Source: an uncultured Prevotella sp. (lineage in GTDB: Bacteria > Bacteroidota > Bacteroidia > Bacteroidales > Bacteroidaceae). From it: a DNA stretch of 64,000 nucleotides. The position numbers and the translations under genes were made by a program. The DNA lies in assembly GCA_947302435.1 (NCBI GenBank), contig CAMYVQ010000004.1, forward strand, positions 27,783 to 91,782, read 5' to 3'. Below, one piece after another: positions 1-7,791 of the stretch. The notes beneath the pieces are model-generated. The model worked only from the letters and a program-made list of their open reading frames with translations, did no database searches and was not told the DNA's origin. Every line of letters starts with the position of its first letter. Within the stretch, counting starts at the first letter, position 1.

Positions 1-1032
1 CTGCTGATTGTCTTGCTTCAGTGGCCGTTGCGTCTGTTGGCTTTTCGGATGATGGGAGCCACCCCCGATGTGGAAGAGCTGGTATTGCCTTATTTTAATA
101 TTTGTGTGTGGGGTGCTCCCGCCGTGCTGGGTCTCTACAGTCTGATGGGTTGGTTTGTGGGCATGCAGAACACTCGTGTCCCTATGATGATTGCCATCGG
201 ACAGAACATCATCAATATCCTTGCTTCGCTCATCTTCGTTTTTGTACTCCACATGCAGGTGGAGGGCGTGGCCTTGGGCACCGTAGTGGCGCAATGGACA
301 GGCTTTATATGGGCCATCCTGAGGAGTGAAAAACTGAAAGCGAAGTGTGAAGACGTGCTGTTGAGCGAAAGCGAAAAATCTGCTACCGCTCCGCAGATCT
401 CTACATTTTTCACTCTTCAGTCTTCGCTCTTTCCCCTCTTCCTTCGCACGCTCTGCTTGGTGTGTGTCAACTTCTATTTCACGTCGGTTGGTGCCCAACA
501 GGGTGCGCTGATGTTGGCTGTCAACACGTTGCTGATGCAGTTGTTCACCATCTTCAGCTATTTCATGGATGGCTTTGCCAATGCAGGTGAGGCTTTGGTG
601 GGTCGTTTCTATGGAGCCAATGACAGGAAGTCGTTCCGTCGGGCAGTGCGCCTGTTGTTCGGATGGGGAGCCGTGATGGTCGTGCTGTTCACGGGTCTTT
701 ACGGACTGGGAGGTGAGACTTTTCTTTCGTTGCTCACCAACGACCATACGGTAGTCGAGGCTTCCAGAACCTATTTGCCGTGGGCGGTGTTCATTCCTCT
801 TTGTGGGGTGGCAGCCTTCGTGTGGGATGGCGTTTTCATCGGACTGATGGCTACGCGGGGCATGCTCCTTTCGTGCTTTGTGGCTGCTGTCATGTTCTTC
901 ATCGTGTGGGCAACGGGGGGCAGTTCGATGGGGAATCATGCCCTTTGGCTGGCTCTGCTCGTCTATCTGGCTCTGCGCGGAATCGTGCAGACTGTGATTT
1001 TCCTGTATTTTCCATGGTCGTTTCAGAAATAA
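1..1032 (+). CDS. MATE family multidrug/toxin efflux transporter, 5' end missing
   Basis: Inner-membrane antiporter of the MATE (MatE/DinF-like) family, which exports drugs or metabolites in exchange for Na+ or H+. The reading frame is open from the first base, so the true start lies upstream of the window; the TTG at position 13 is only the first possible codon in view. The 340 visible residues are mostly hydrophobic helices, with the family-like stretch 'FSYFMDGFANAGEALVGR' in the C-terminal half. Full MATE proteins are about 440-460 aa, so roughly the first 100 residues are absent. A polar insert at about residues 108-143, in the loop between the two six-helix halves, coincides with a palindromic repeat element (see repeat at 324-430). 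The gene ends 29 bp before the likely trmH start. Confidence 0.88.
   Translation: MLIVLLQWPLRLLAFRMMGATPDVEELVLPYFNICVWGAPAVLGLYSLMGWFVGMQNTRVPMMIAIGQNIINILASLIFVFVLHMQVEGVALGTVVAQWTGFIWAILRSEKLKAKCEDVLLSESEKSATAPQISTFFTLQSSLFPLFLRTLCLVCVNFYFTSVGAQQGALMLAVNTLLMQLFTIFSYFMDGFANAGEALVGRFYGANDRKSFRRAVRLLFGWGAVMVVLFTGLYGLGGETFLSLLTNDHTVVEASRTYLPWAVFIPLCGVAAFVWDGVFIGLMATRGMLLSCFVAAVMFFIVWATGGSSMGNHALWLALLVYLALRGIVQTVIFLYFPWSFQK
324..430. repeat. Palindromic repeat element inside the MATE gene (copy 1, inverted relative to copy 2)
   Basis: GAGTGAAAA...-type left arm and TTTTTCACTCTTCAG-type right arm surround a core at 349-380. The core is the near-exact reverse complement of the core of the repeat in the neighbouring trmH gene. 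It stays in frame and adds about 35 polar residues to a loop. Confidence 0.75.
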
Positions 1033-1036
1033 GTGA

Positions 1037-1044
1037 TACCTTTG
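1037..1044 (+). promoter_or_regulatory. Promoter -7 element for trmH
   Basis: TACCTTTG matches the Bacteroidota -7 consensus TAnnTTTG. It lies just after the MATE stop codon and 17 bp before the ATG at 1062. No good -33 element is visible. Confidence 0.5.
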
Positions 1045-1061
1045 TTCCAAGAATAGAAACT

Positions 1062-1898
1062 ATGAATGAATCATTCAACCCAACTGGAGGACTGCGCCCC
1101 TCAATGGAAGTGCTCAGTTCGGCACAGAATCCCAAGATAAAGCGACTGCTGGCCTTGCAGCAGAAGTCGCAAGAACGCCGCAAGACGGGACTGTTCGTGG
1201 TGGAAGGCCGCCGCGAGCTGGAACACTGTCTTGAGGCCGGTTACGAGGTGGAAAGCATCTTTGTAAGTGAAGAATTAAGAGTGAAGAGTGAAGATTTCTC
1301 GCTTTCGCTCAACAACACGTCTTCACTCTTCACTCTTCACCCTTCACTTTACGAGAAGGTCGCCTATCGTGGCAGTACGGAAGGGGTGATCGCTATTGTG
1401 AAGGCGAAGCAGCATCGTTTGGAAGGCCTGCAGCTACGCGAGAATCCGCTCATCGTGGTCTTGGAGAGTGTGGAGAAGCCTGGCAATTTGGGGGCTGTGC
1501 TCCGTTCGGCTGATGCCGCGCAGGCCGATGCCGTCATTGTCTGTGATCCGCTCACCGATCTCTATAATCCCAACCTTATCCGCTCATCGATAGGTGCCAT
1601 CTTCACCGTTCCCACCGTGGCCTGCACCTCCGAAGAGTGCATCGCCTTCTTCAAGGAACGCCATATCCGGATTCTCACGGCGCAGTTGCAAGATTCCCGC
1701 CTTTACTATGATACGCCGATGACGCAAGGAACGGCCATCGTCATGGGAACCGAGTCGACAGGTCTCACCGACCAATGGCGGCGGGCCGCCGATGCCCATA
1801 TCCGCATCCCCATGCTGGGCCGTCTCGATTCGCTCAATGTCTCTGTCTCCGCCGCCATTCTGCTCTTCGAGGCCGTCCGCCAGCGACAGACCCATTAG
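1062..1898 (+). CDS. TrmH/SpoU family RNA 2'-O-methyltransferase
   Basis: SAM-dependent ribose 2'-O-methyltransferase of tRNA or rRNA with the SPOUT trefoil-knot fold. The N-terminal part 'SSAQNPKIKRLLALQQKS' is a substrate-binding domain. The catalytic domain carries 'VLESVEKPGNLGAVLRSADA' (motif 1), 'NLIRSSIGAIFTVP' (motif 2) and 'RIPMLGRLDSLNVSVSAAIL' (motif 3), so the catalytic and SAM-binding elements look intact. The ATG at 1062 follows a TACCTTTG promoter element; the ATG at 1104 (MEVLSS) would give the more typical family N-terminus. About 28 residues ('SEELRVKSEDFSLSLNNTSS' onward) between the two domains are encoded by an inserted palindromic repeat. The last 279 bp, including the stop, recur almost exactly at 3727-4005. 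Confidence 0.9.
   Translation: MNESFNPTGGLRPSMEVLSSAQNPKIKRLLALQQKSQERRKTGLFVVEGRRELEHCLEAGYEVESIFVSEELRVKSEDFSLSLNNTSSLFTLHPSLYEKVAYRGSTEGVIAIVKAKQHRLEGLQLRENPLIVVLESVEKPGNLGAVLRSADAAQADAVIVCDPLTDLYNPNLIRSSIGAIFTVPTVACTSEECIAFFKERHIRILTAQLQDSRLYYDTPMTQGTAIVMGTESTGLTDQWRRAADAHIRIPMLGRLDSLNVSVSAAILLFEAVRQRQTH
1267..1350. repeat. Palindromic repeat element inside trmH (copy 2)
   Basis: A GTGAAGAATTAAGAGTGAAG-type left arm pairs with a CTTCACTCTTCACTCTTCAC-type right arm around a core at 1293-1324. The core reads GCTTTCGCTCAACAACACGT, the reverse complement (one to a few mismatches) of the core in the MATE gene. It is in frame and lies between domains. Confidence 0.8.
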
Positions 1899-1909
1899 AA
1901 TTTTCTTTG
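1631..1909 (+). repeat. 279-bp direct repeat, copy A (trmH 3' end)
   Basis: Reading base by base I find only two differences from copy B at 3727-4005. The repeat covers the last part of trmH, its stop codon and about 10 bp beyond. Confidence 0.92.
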
Positions 1910-1926
1910 TGTTCTGTTTGCTTGAG

Positions 1927-3296
1927 TTATTTCATTATTATCTTCACACTCTTCTCACCAATCTTTACGATCGCCACGTTGCCTGTTTGCAGGGTGGTGT
2001 TGATGGATGCAGAGCCATTCTCACTGACGGCAGAGCCTGCCTTGGTGCCATTGATGCTATATACGCTGACTTGCTCGCCATCGTTGCAGCCATGCACCTT
2101 GATTGTGCCTCCCTCGCTCTGTATCAGCACGGCATTGGCAGGGATGTCAGCCACACCATTGGAGAGACCTTCCGTCTCGGGCTGTTGGTCTATCCAGCAG
2201 AGGGTTGCAGTAGCCGTTTCTGAATTATAGTAACCAGTTTTTGCGGCATAGACGCTTATGTTGTAGGTGGCTGTGAGTTGTACCTCGTTGCCACTGCCAG
2301 CTTTGATGTCTGTGTCTGTTATGGAGTATTGGCAGGTAGCTCCTTCCGTTGCACAGGCAAACATTAGTTTGCCGTTCAGATAGCTGATAGTAGGTTTCTC
2401 GCATTGTTGTGGTGTTGGTGTTTCTCCACCACCTGTGCCTTCTTCAATAAACACAAAGTCTTTCCACCCGTCTGTTGCCTTGTACTTGTCAATAGTACCC
2501 TTTGGCACATACAATGTAGCGTTATAAAATGTGTTTTCGGTAAAAGTCCTTTCGAACGAAAATTTACCAAATATATTAAACGGATTCTCTATAAGAGAAA
2601 TTACAGTTGGGATATCTGCTTGAACGAAAGCCCCTTTTCCAATGCTCGTCACACTATTTCCAATAGTGACAGAAGTTAATCCACTACAGCCAAGGAACGC
2701 ATAATCTCCAATGCTCGTCACACTATTAGGAATAGTGACAGAAGTTAATCCACGACAGCTATTGAACGCAGCAACTCCAATGCTCGTCACACTATTTCCA
2801 ATAGTGACAGAAGTTAATCCACTACAGCCCTCGAACGCATAATCTCCTATGCTCGTCACGCTATTTCCAATAGTGATAGAAGTTAATCCACTACACTCCT
2901 AGAACGCAGCATTTCCAATGCTCGTCACGCTATTCGGAATAGTGACAGAAGTTAATCCAATACAGTAATAGAACGCAGATTCTCCAATGCTCGTCACACT
3001 ATTAGGAATAGTGACAGAAGTTAATCCTCTACAGCTATAGAACGCCCGATCTCCAATGCTCGTCACCTTTCGTGTCCGATTCATGTAGGTTACTTCTTCT
3101 GGTATGACTACATTTCCAGAATATTCATCGGAATAACTATCATAATAAGTACCACGATAGGTGACTGCCAATTCCGTGCCATTATTCACATAATTGTAAT
3201 AAATGGTAACGCCGTCAGCATTTTTTACTTCAATGTCATGAGCACTCGCCACCACAGGTAGCGTCATCATCACGAGTAACAATAGATTTTTTTCAT
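1927..3296 (-). pseudogene. BspA-like leucine-rich-repeat surface protein, interrupted by a nonsense codon and a leader frameshift
   Basis: Secreted protein of the BspA/LRR_5 type, a family tied to adhesion in oral and gut Bacteroidota. In order: a leader peptide ([14 protein letters not shown]), a short N-terminal segment, about six 23-residue repeats of the form '[18 protein letters not shown]' (69-bp DNA repeats, about 2640-3065), a chitobiase-like C-terminal module near '[20 protein letters not shown]', and a type IX-like C-terminal tail ending '[16 protein letters not shown]'. Two lesions are visible. A TAG at 2899-2901 sits where other repeats have a sense codon (AF*ECSGL). The ATG at 3294-3296 is followed by seven A and is out of frame; eight A would give [11 protein letters not shown] in frame. 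Without the ATG, translation would need the TTG at 3282. Decay, phase variation or a homopolymer sequencing error are all possible for the A-tract. Confidence 0.82.
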
Positions 3297-3371
3297 ATTC
3301 GTATCGTATTTAGTTATTGTTTCATTTTTCTCAAAATTGAACTCAAAGATGTTCATGTTGTCATTGCACTG

Positions 3372-3403
3372 CAAAGATAACCAAATATGAAGAAATTGAC
3401 AAA
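3372..3403 (-). promoter_or_regulatory. Promoter of the LRR gene
   Basis: On the minus strand TTTG (3403-3400), a 20-bp gap and TATCTTTG (3379-3372) match the Bacteroidota -33/-7 consensus, about 75 bp upstream of the ATG. The promoter looks intact although the gene is not. Confidence 0.6.
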
Positions 3404-3486
3404 TAAAACCATAAATTTTTTGAAAGGGTAATATATGGTGCTGGCCAAGCACGCTTCTGCTAACGATTATTAATGTCCGAAAATGG

Positions 3487-3717
3487 GTGTCGTTTTGTTT
3501 GGAACGGCACTCTTTCAAGATGCGGGGGCGTATTACCTTGTTGGTCGGTATTAATGGCACAGGAAAGACCTCTATTTTGAAGTTGATAAGCGGACTCACG
3601 AAACCTTCTTATAAGACGCTTGAAGCTATTGAATACTTGTCTGTCGAATTAACATTAACCCATGATACTCGTACATATATTATCTTTAGTATAAAGACTC
3701 TCATTTACCGGTCTAAC
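3487..3717 (+). pseudogene. Fragment of an AAA/ABC-type ATPase (Walker A piece)
   Basis: A short open stretch encodes 'RGRITLLVGINGTGKTSILK', a classic Walker A P-loop (GxxGxGKT/S) preceded by a beta strand, as in AAA-type and ABC ATPases. A TAA at 3472-3474 closes the frame upstream, there is no Walker B or signature motif, and the frame runs straight into the duplicated trmH tail from about 3718. I read this as a gene remnant rather than a functional small protein. The parent family cannot be named from so short a piece. Confidence 0.55.
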
Positions 3718-3994
3718 CAGCACCAACGAAGAGCGCATCGCCTTCTTCAAGGAACGCCATATCCGGATTCTCACGGCGCAGTTGCAAGATTCCCGCCTTT
3801 ACTATGATACGCCGATGACGCAAGGAACGGCCATCGTCATGGGAACCGAGTCGACAGGTCTCACCGACCAATGGCGGCGGGCCGCCGATGCCCATATCCG
3901 CATCCCCATGCTGGGCCGTCTCGATTCGCTCAATGTCTCTGTCTCCGCCGCCATTCTGCTCTTCGAGGCCGTCCGCCAGCGACAGACCCTTTAG
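3718..3994 (+). pseudogene. Duplicated 3' fragment of trmH
   Basis: Encodes the last ~90 residues of the TrmH-family protein, including 'RIPMLGRLDSLNVSVSAAIL', with almost no change from the intact gene at 1062-1898. It lacks the N-terminal domain and motif 1, so it cannot be a working methyltransferase. The upstream junction is near 3718, where similarity to trmH begins abruptly. The sequence after its stop runs into the promoter of the next gene, which suggests that this copy keeps the original downstream neighbour and that the LRR/ATPase segment arrived between the two copies. Confidence 0.85.
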
Positions 3995-4005
3995 AATTTT
4001 CTTTG
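3727..4005 (+). repeat. 279-bp direct repeat, copy B
   Basis: Second copy of the trmH 3' end (copy A at 1631-1909). The two copies bracket about 1.8 kb holding the broken LRR gene and the ATPase fragment, and could recombine to delete it. Confidence 0.92.
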
Positions 4006-4010
4006 TTCTG

Positions 4011-4042
4011 CTTGCTTGAATTAAATAAAAGCTGTATCTTTG
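4011..4042 (+). promoter_or_regulatory. Promoter of the Rpn/PD-(D/E)XK gene
   Basis: CTTG (4011-4014), a 20-bp gap and TATCTTTG (4035-4042) lie 24 bp upstream of the ATG at 4066. The same block recurs without its gene at 5483-5514. Confidence 0.6.
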
Positions 4043-4065
4043 CACCATAAAAAACAGGAAATAAT

Positions 4066-5082
4066 ATGGTAACAGTAGCGAATCCTATTTACGACATTGT
4101 GTTCAAGTACTTGATGGAGGACGAGCGGATAGCCCGTACCATCCTTTCGGCATTGCTGAAGGAGAACATCACGAAGGTGGAAGTGCGTCCGCATGAGTAT
4201 GCCAACGACAAGCGCGACTCGCTATCGGTGTTCCGTATTGACTTTGGTGCCACCGTGCTGAAGGCCGACGGCAGCGAACAGCTGATACTCATTGAGTTGC
4301 AGAAGACGTGGCTGGAGACGGAAACGCTGCGTTTCCGCCAGTATCTGGGCGTGCAGTACCAGAATCCCAAGAACATCGTGGACAAGAGCAATGACCGTCA
4401 TGCCCTGCCGATGGTGGCCGTCTATCTTTTAGGACACAAGGTGGGCGACATTGAGGAGCCTGTGCTTTATGTGCGCCACCATTCCTACGACTATAACGAC
4501 AACTTGGTGACGAAGGGGCTTCCCAATCCGTTTGTCGACAGCCTGACCCACGACAGCATCATCGTGCAGATCCCCCGTCTGCACGGCCAGATCAACAACC
4601 GTCTCGACAAGGTGCTGAGCATCTTCGACCAGACACACAAGGACATGGGGAACGGACAGGTAATCAATCTGGACGACAGCCTCTATCAGGACGATGCCGA
4701 CATGCAGCATATTCTGCACCGCTTGCTGATGGCGGCCACCGATGCCGACATGCGTCAGGACATGAATGTGGAAGACGAGTATTTCTCCGTCATCGAGAAG
4801 CGTGACACCGAAATCCTAATGCGCGACAGGAAACTGGCCGAGCAAAATGTCCAGCTCACCGAGCAGAAAGCCCAACTCTCCGAACAGAAAGCCCAACTCT
4901 CCGAACAGAAAGCCCAACTCTCCGAACAGAAAGCCCAACTCTCCGAACAGAAAGCCCAGTTGGAGCAGAAGAATGAATTGTTGCGATCTTCCGTTCAGAT
5001 GCTTTTGAAGTCAGGCGTTTCTTTGGAGGCCATTGCCAAGACTTGGGGAATGTCGCTCGACGAATTGAAATTATTAGTGTAA
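4066..5082 (+). CDS. Rpn/PD-(D/E)XK nuclease-family protein (putative transposase-like) with a coiled-coil repeat tail
   Basis: Member of the large 'Rpn family recombination-promoting nuclease / PD-(D/E)XK transposase' group; family proteins cut DNA and are often multicopy. The N-terminal part carries 'NPIYDIVFKYLMED' and 'FRIDFGATVL...QLILIELQKTW', consistent with the D...ExQ/K nuclease core. The C-terminal part holds four perfect 21-bp repeats plus a partial fifth, encoding QKAQLSE heptads that should form a coiled coil, then a helical end 'SLEAIAKTWGMSLDELKLLV'. At 338 aa it is of usual family length. The ATG at 4066 sits well below a consensus promoter. Function in the cell is unknown; mobility is inferred from the family and from the duplicated flanks. 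Confidence 0.75.
   Translation: MVTVANPIYDIVFKYLMEDERIARTILSALLKENITKVEVRPHEYANDKRDSLSVFRIDFGATVLKADGSEQLILIELQKTWLETETLRFRQYLGVQYQNPKNIVDKSNDRHALPMVAVYLLGHKVGDIEEPVLYVRHHSYDYNDNLVTKGLPNPFVDSLTHDSIIVQIPRLHGQINNRLDKVLSIFDQTHKDMGNGQVINLDDSLYQDDADMQHILHRLLMAATDADMRQDMNVEDEYFSVIEKRDTEILMRDRKLAEQNVQLTEQKAQLSEQKAQLSEQKAQLSEQKAQLSEQKAQLEQKNELLRSSVQMLLKSGVSLEAIAKTWGMSLDELKLLV
4864..4965 (+). repeat. 21-bp coding tandem repeat (QKAQLSE)
   Basis: Unit CAGAAAGCCCAACTCTCCGA plus A, four exact copies at 4864-4947 and a partial fifth. Being a multiple of three, copy-number change would keep the frame and alter coiled-coil length by one heptad. Confidence 0.9.
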
Positions 5083-5141
5083 TTGTTCTTTGCTGAATTT
5101 CTTTGTCACTGTAAATTGACCTGAAAAAATAATATTTATAA

Positions 5142-5279
5142 ATATCTAAAGGACGTGATGGAAAAGATGGTGATTCATTTTTTGAGTCGGTCTCTACTGT
5201 TGTGGACTCTAATGGAAACAGGTATGCGAGATTTACACTTAGGGATGGTTCTGCTTTCGTAGTACCTCTTGCTTTTTAA
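5142..5279 (+). pseudogene. C-terminal remnant of a collagen-like/DUF4988-type surface protein
   Basis: An open stretch without a start codon reads 'GRDGKDGDSFF', then 'RYARFTLRDGSAFVVPLAF' and a TAA at 5277. This pattern (GxDG repeats, then SFF..V, then FTL.DG..F.VPL) resembles the DUF4988 tail found in secreted Bacteroides/Prevotella proteins. A TAA at 5139-5141 blocks the frame upstream. It is too short for the ORF track. The assignment rests on recall of the family pattern only. Confidence 0.5.
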
Positions 5280-5389
5280 TGGTAGTACTTCCTCTTGATA
5301 TACTATCCGAACGAGAGTGAGTCTGAATGACTGCATCGAGACATGACGCAGTAATCTTATCAGAAAAGTTTTCAAAGCATCTGCTCCAT

Positions 5390-5458
5390 CTGCTCCATCT
5401 GTCACTACCTTGACTTTCAGTAAGTTACCTTAGTGTGAGATGGTGGCAGATGGAGCAG
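5390..5458. repeat. Inverted repeat in the spacer upstream of gyrB
   Basis: CTGCTCCATCTG at 5390-5401 pairs perfectly with CAGATGGAGCAG at 5447-5458; a second CTGCTCCATC overlaps just upstream. No T-run follows, so a terminator is unlikely. Confidence 0.6.
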
Positions 5459-5475
5459 GTTTTCTCTTTTTTCGT

Positions 5476-5541
5476 CATTCTGCTTGCCTAAATTAAATAA
5501 AAGCTGTATCTTTGTACTACAAAAAACAGGAAATAATATTG
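5476..5541 (+). repeat. Orphan copy of the Rpn-gene promoter region
   Basis: About 60 bp closely match 4007-4069, including CTTG, a 20-bp gap and TATCTTTG (5507-5514), and AAAAAACAGGAAATAATAT. At the position of the Rpn-gene ATG this copy has ATT, and no matching coding sequence follows. It is probably the scar of a second, lost copy. Confidence 0.75.
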
Positions 5542-5559
5542 ATATTGTTTGATCCCCCG

Positions 5560-5655
5560 ATTGAATAAGAATGACCACACCATTCCATATCAACAACGGC
5601 GTGATTTGATATAAACAACGATACAATCCAATACAAACAGCGATGTTGATGATTT
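5560..5655. repeat. Cluster of degenerate ~22-nt palindromic motifs upstream of gyrB
   Basis: Repeated related words (GATTGAATAAGAATGACCAC, CATTCCATATCAACAACGGC, GATTTGATATAAACAACGAT, CAATCCAATACAAACAGCGA) recall the clearer clusters at 22638, 39600 and 61508. Individual units are weak here. Confidence 0.4.
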
Positions 5656-5703
5656 AACAGCAAATTAATGCTGATTTCATTCGTTCATATCGCTTTTTTT
5701 TAG

Positions 5704-5711
5704 TATCTTTG
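5704..5711 (+). promoter_or_regulatory. Promoter -7 element of gyrB
   Basis: TATCTTTG fits TAnnTTTG. A start a few bases downstream would leave almost no leader for the ATG at 5722 but about 20 nt for the ATG at 5737. Confidence 0.6.
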
Positions 5712-5736
5712 CACCCTATTTATGACTATACGAAAA

Positions 5737-7704
5737 ATGGCAGAAGAACTGAACCAAGTAGAAAATTATTCCGCGAGTAATATTCAGGTGCTCGAGGGAC
5801 TGGAAGCCGTGCGCAAGCGTCCTGCTATGTATATCGGCGATATAAGTGAAAAGGGACTCCATCACCTTGTGAACGAGACCGTTGACAACTCTATCGACGA
5901 AGCCATGGCTGGCTATTGCACGCACATTGAGGTGACGATTAATGAGGATAACAGCATCACCGTACAGGACAATGGCCGCGGTATTCCCGTTGACGAGCAT
6001 GAGAAGATGCACAAATCAGCCCTCGAAGTGGTGATGACCGTGCTGCATGCCGGCGGTAAGTTCGACAAAGGGAGCTACAAAGTGTCCGGCGGTCTGCACG
6101 GTGTGGGCGTGAGCTGTGTGAATGCCCTTTCCACGCACATGCTCTCTCAGGTATTCCGCAATGGCCATATTTACCAACAGGAATACGAAAAGGGAAAACC
6201 CCTTTACGACGTGAAGATTGTGGGCGACACCGACAAGACGGGTACGCGCCAGCAGTTTTGGCCCGACAGCACCATCTTCACCACTACCGTTTACAAGTAC
6301 GACATCATTGCCAAGCGAATGCGCGAACTGGCCTATCTGAATGCCGGCATTACCATCACACTCACTGACATGCGTCCTGACGAGGAAGGCAACTTGCGTG
6401 AACCCGAGGTGTTCCACGCCAAGGAAGGTCTGAAAGAGTTCGTGCGCTATGTGGATCGCCATCGCACCCACCTCTTCGACGATGTCATCTACCTGAAGAC
6501 CGAGAAGCAGGGAACACCCATCGAAGTGGCCGTGATGTACAATACCGACTATTCGGAGAACATCCATTCCTACGTCAACAATATCAACACCATTGAGGGT
6601 GGCACCCATCTGCAGGGTTTCCGCATGGCATTGACCCGCACGTTGAAAAAATATGCTGACGATGACCCCCAAATCTCGAAACAGATAGAAAAGGCAAAGA
6701 TTGAGATTGCCGGCGAGGACTTCCGCGAGGGCCTTACTGCCGTTATCAGCATCAAGGTGGCCGAGCCCCAGTTTGAAGGTCAGACGAAGACCAAGCTGGG
6801 CAATAGCGAGGTGACAGGTGCTGTCAACCAGGCTGTGGGCGAAGCTCTGACCAACTATTTGGAAGAGCACCCCAAGGAGGCCAAGCTCATCTGTGACAAG
6901 GTAGTGCTCGCCGCTACCGCCCGTATCGCCGCCCGTAAGGCCCGCGAGAGCGTGCAGCGCAAGAACCCCATGACAGGCGGCGGACTGCCCGGCAAACTGG
7001 CCGACTGCTCGAACCGCGACCCGAAGACCTGCGAGATTTTCCTCGTCGAGGGTGACTCCGCCGGCGGCTCTGCCAAGCAGGGGCGCGACCGTCATTTCCA
7101 GGCCATTCTGCCGTTGCGCGGTAAGATTCTGAACGTGGAGAAGGTGCAATGGCACCGCGTGTTCGAGGCCGAGTCGGTGATGAACATCATTCAGAGCATC
7201 GGCGTGCGCTTCGGCGTGGACGGCGAGGGCGACCGCGAGGCTAACATCGACAAGCTGCGCTACGACAAGATCATCATCATGACCGATGCCGATGTCGATG
7301 GCTCGCACATCGACACACTTATCATGACCCTCTTCTACCGCTTCATGCCCCAGGTCATTCAGGGTGGCCACCTCTACATTGCCACGCCGCCGCTTTACAA
7401 GTGTACGTACAAGAAGAATTCCGAATACTGCTATACCGACCAGCAGCGGCAGATGTTCATCGACAAGTATGCCGAGGGCGACGAGCGCAATGTGCATACC
7501 CAGCGCTACAAAGGTCTGGGTGAGATGAACCCTGAGCAGCTTTGGGAGACGACCATGAATCCCGAAAACCGCCTGTTGAAGCAGGTAACGATTGAGAATG
7601 CCGCCGAGGCCGACGAAATCTTCTCCATGCTGATGGGCGACGACGTGGAGCCGCGCCGCGAGTTCATCGAGAAGAACGCCACCTACGCTAACATCGACGC
7701 TTAA
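5737..7704 (+). CDS. gyrB: DNA gyrase subunit B
   Basis: ATPase subunit of the A2B2 type II topoisomerase that introduces negative supercoils. The GHKL ATPase region has 'NETVDNSIDEAMAG' (Mg/ATP Asn), 'DNGRGIPVD' and 'GGLHGVGVSCVNALS'; the Toprim region has 'EGDSAGGSAKQGRDR' and 'MTDADVDGSHIDTL'; the tail has 'YKGLGEMNPEQLWETTMNPE'. At about 655 aa it is the usual Bacteroidota length without a large insert. The track gives an ATG at 5722 (MTIRK), but the ATG at 5737 (MAEELNQ) suits the promoter position better. It is followed by a bidirectional terminator shared with the converging lrp gene. Confidence 0.97.
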   Translation: MAEELNQVENYSASNIQVLEGLEAVRKRPAMYIGDISEKGLHHLVNETVDNSIDEAMAGYCTHIEVTINEDNSITVQDNGRGIPVDEHEKMHKSALEVVMTVLHAGGKFDKGSYKVSGGLHGVGVSCVNALSTHMLSQVFRNGHIYQQEYEKGKPLYDVKIVGDTDKTGTRQQFWPDSTIFTTTVYKYDIIAKRMRELAYLNAGITITLTDMRPDEEGNLREPEVFHAKEGLKEFVRYVDRHRTHLFDDVIYLKTEKQGTPIEVAVMYNTDYSENIHSYVNNINTIEGGTHLQGFRMALTRTLKKYADDDPQISKQIEKAKIEIAGEDFREGLTAVISIKVAEPQFEGQTKTKLGNSEVTGAVNQAVGEALTNYLEEHPKEAKLICDKVVLAATARIAARKARESVQRKNPMTGGGLPGKLADCSNRDPKTCEIFLVEGDSAGGSAKQGRDRHFQAILPLRGKILNVEKVQWHRVFEAESVMNIIQSIGVRFGVDGEGDREANIDKLRYDKIIIMTDADVDGSHIDTLIMTLFYRFMPQVIQGGHLYIATPPLYKCTYKKNSEYCYTDQQRQMFIDKYAEGDERNVHTQRYKGLGEMNPEQLWETTMNPENRLLKQVTIENAAEADEIFSMLMGDDVEPRREFIEKNATYANIDA

Positions 7705-7726
7705 AAAACAAAATAATTTACCAACG

Positions 7727-7769
7727 CAAAGTGCCCCAAGAGTCGGATCAAAACTCTTGGGGCACTTTG
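7727..7769. terminator. Bidirectional hairpin between gyrB and lrp
   Basis: CAAAGTGCCCCAAGAGT (7727-7743) pairs perfectly over 17 bp with ACTCTTGGGGCACTTTG (7753-7769), with a 9-nt loop between two converging genes. Confidence 0.85.
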
Positions 7770-7791
7770 TATGGAACAAGAAACACTTTGG

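Noticed and set aside
780-1061. Upstream extension of the trmH ORF
   Set aside because: It overlaps the MATE coding region in another frame and lies before the promoter element; the translation has no family similarity.
3270-3599. 109-aa minus ORF ending in MKKIYCYS over the LRR promoter
   Set aside because: It crosses the promoter and uses the out-of-frame reading of the LRR start; it is better explained by the A-tract frameshift.
6016-7779. 587-aa minus-strand ORF opposite gyrB
   Set aside because: Shadow of gyrB; no domain or motif, and codon pattern follows the complement of the real gene.
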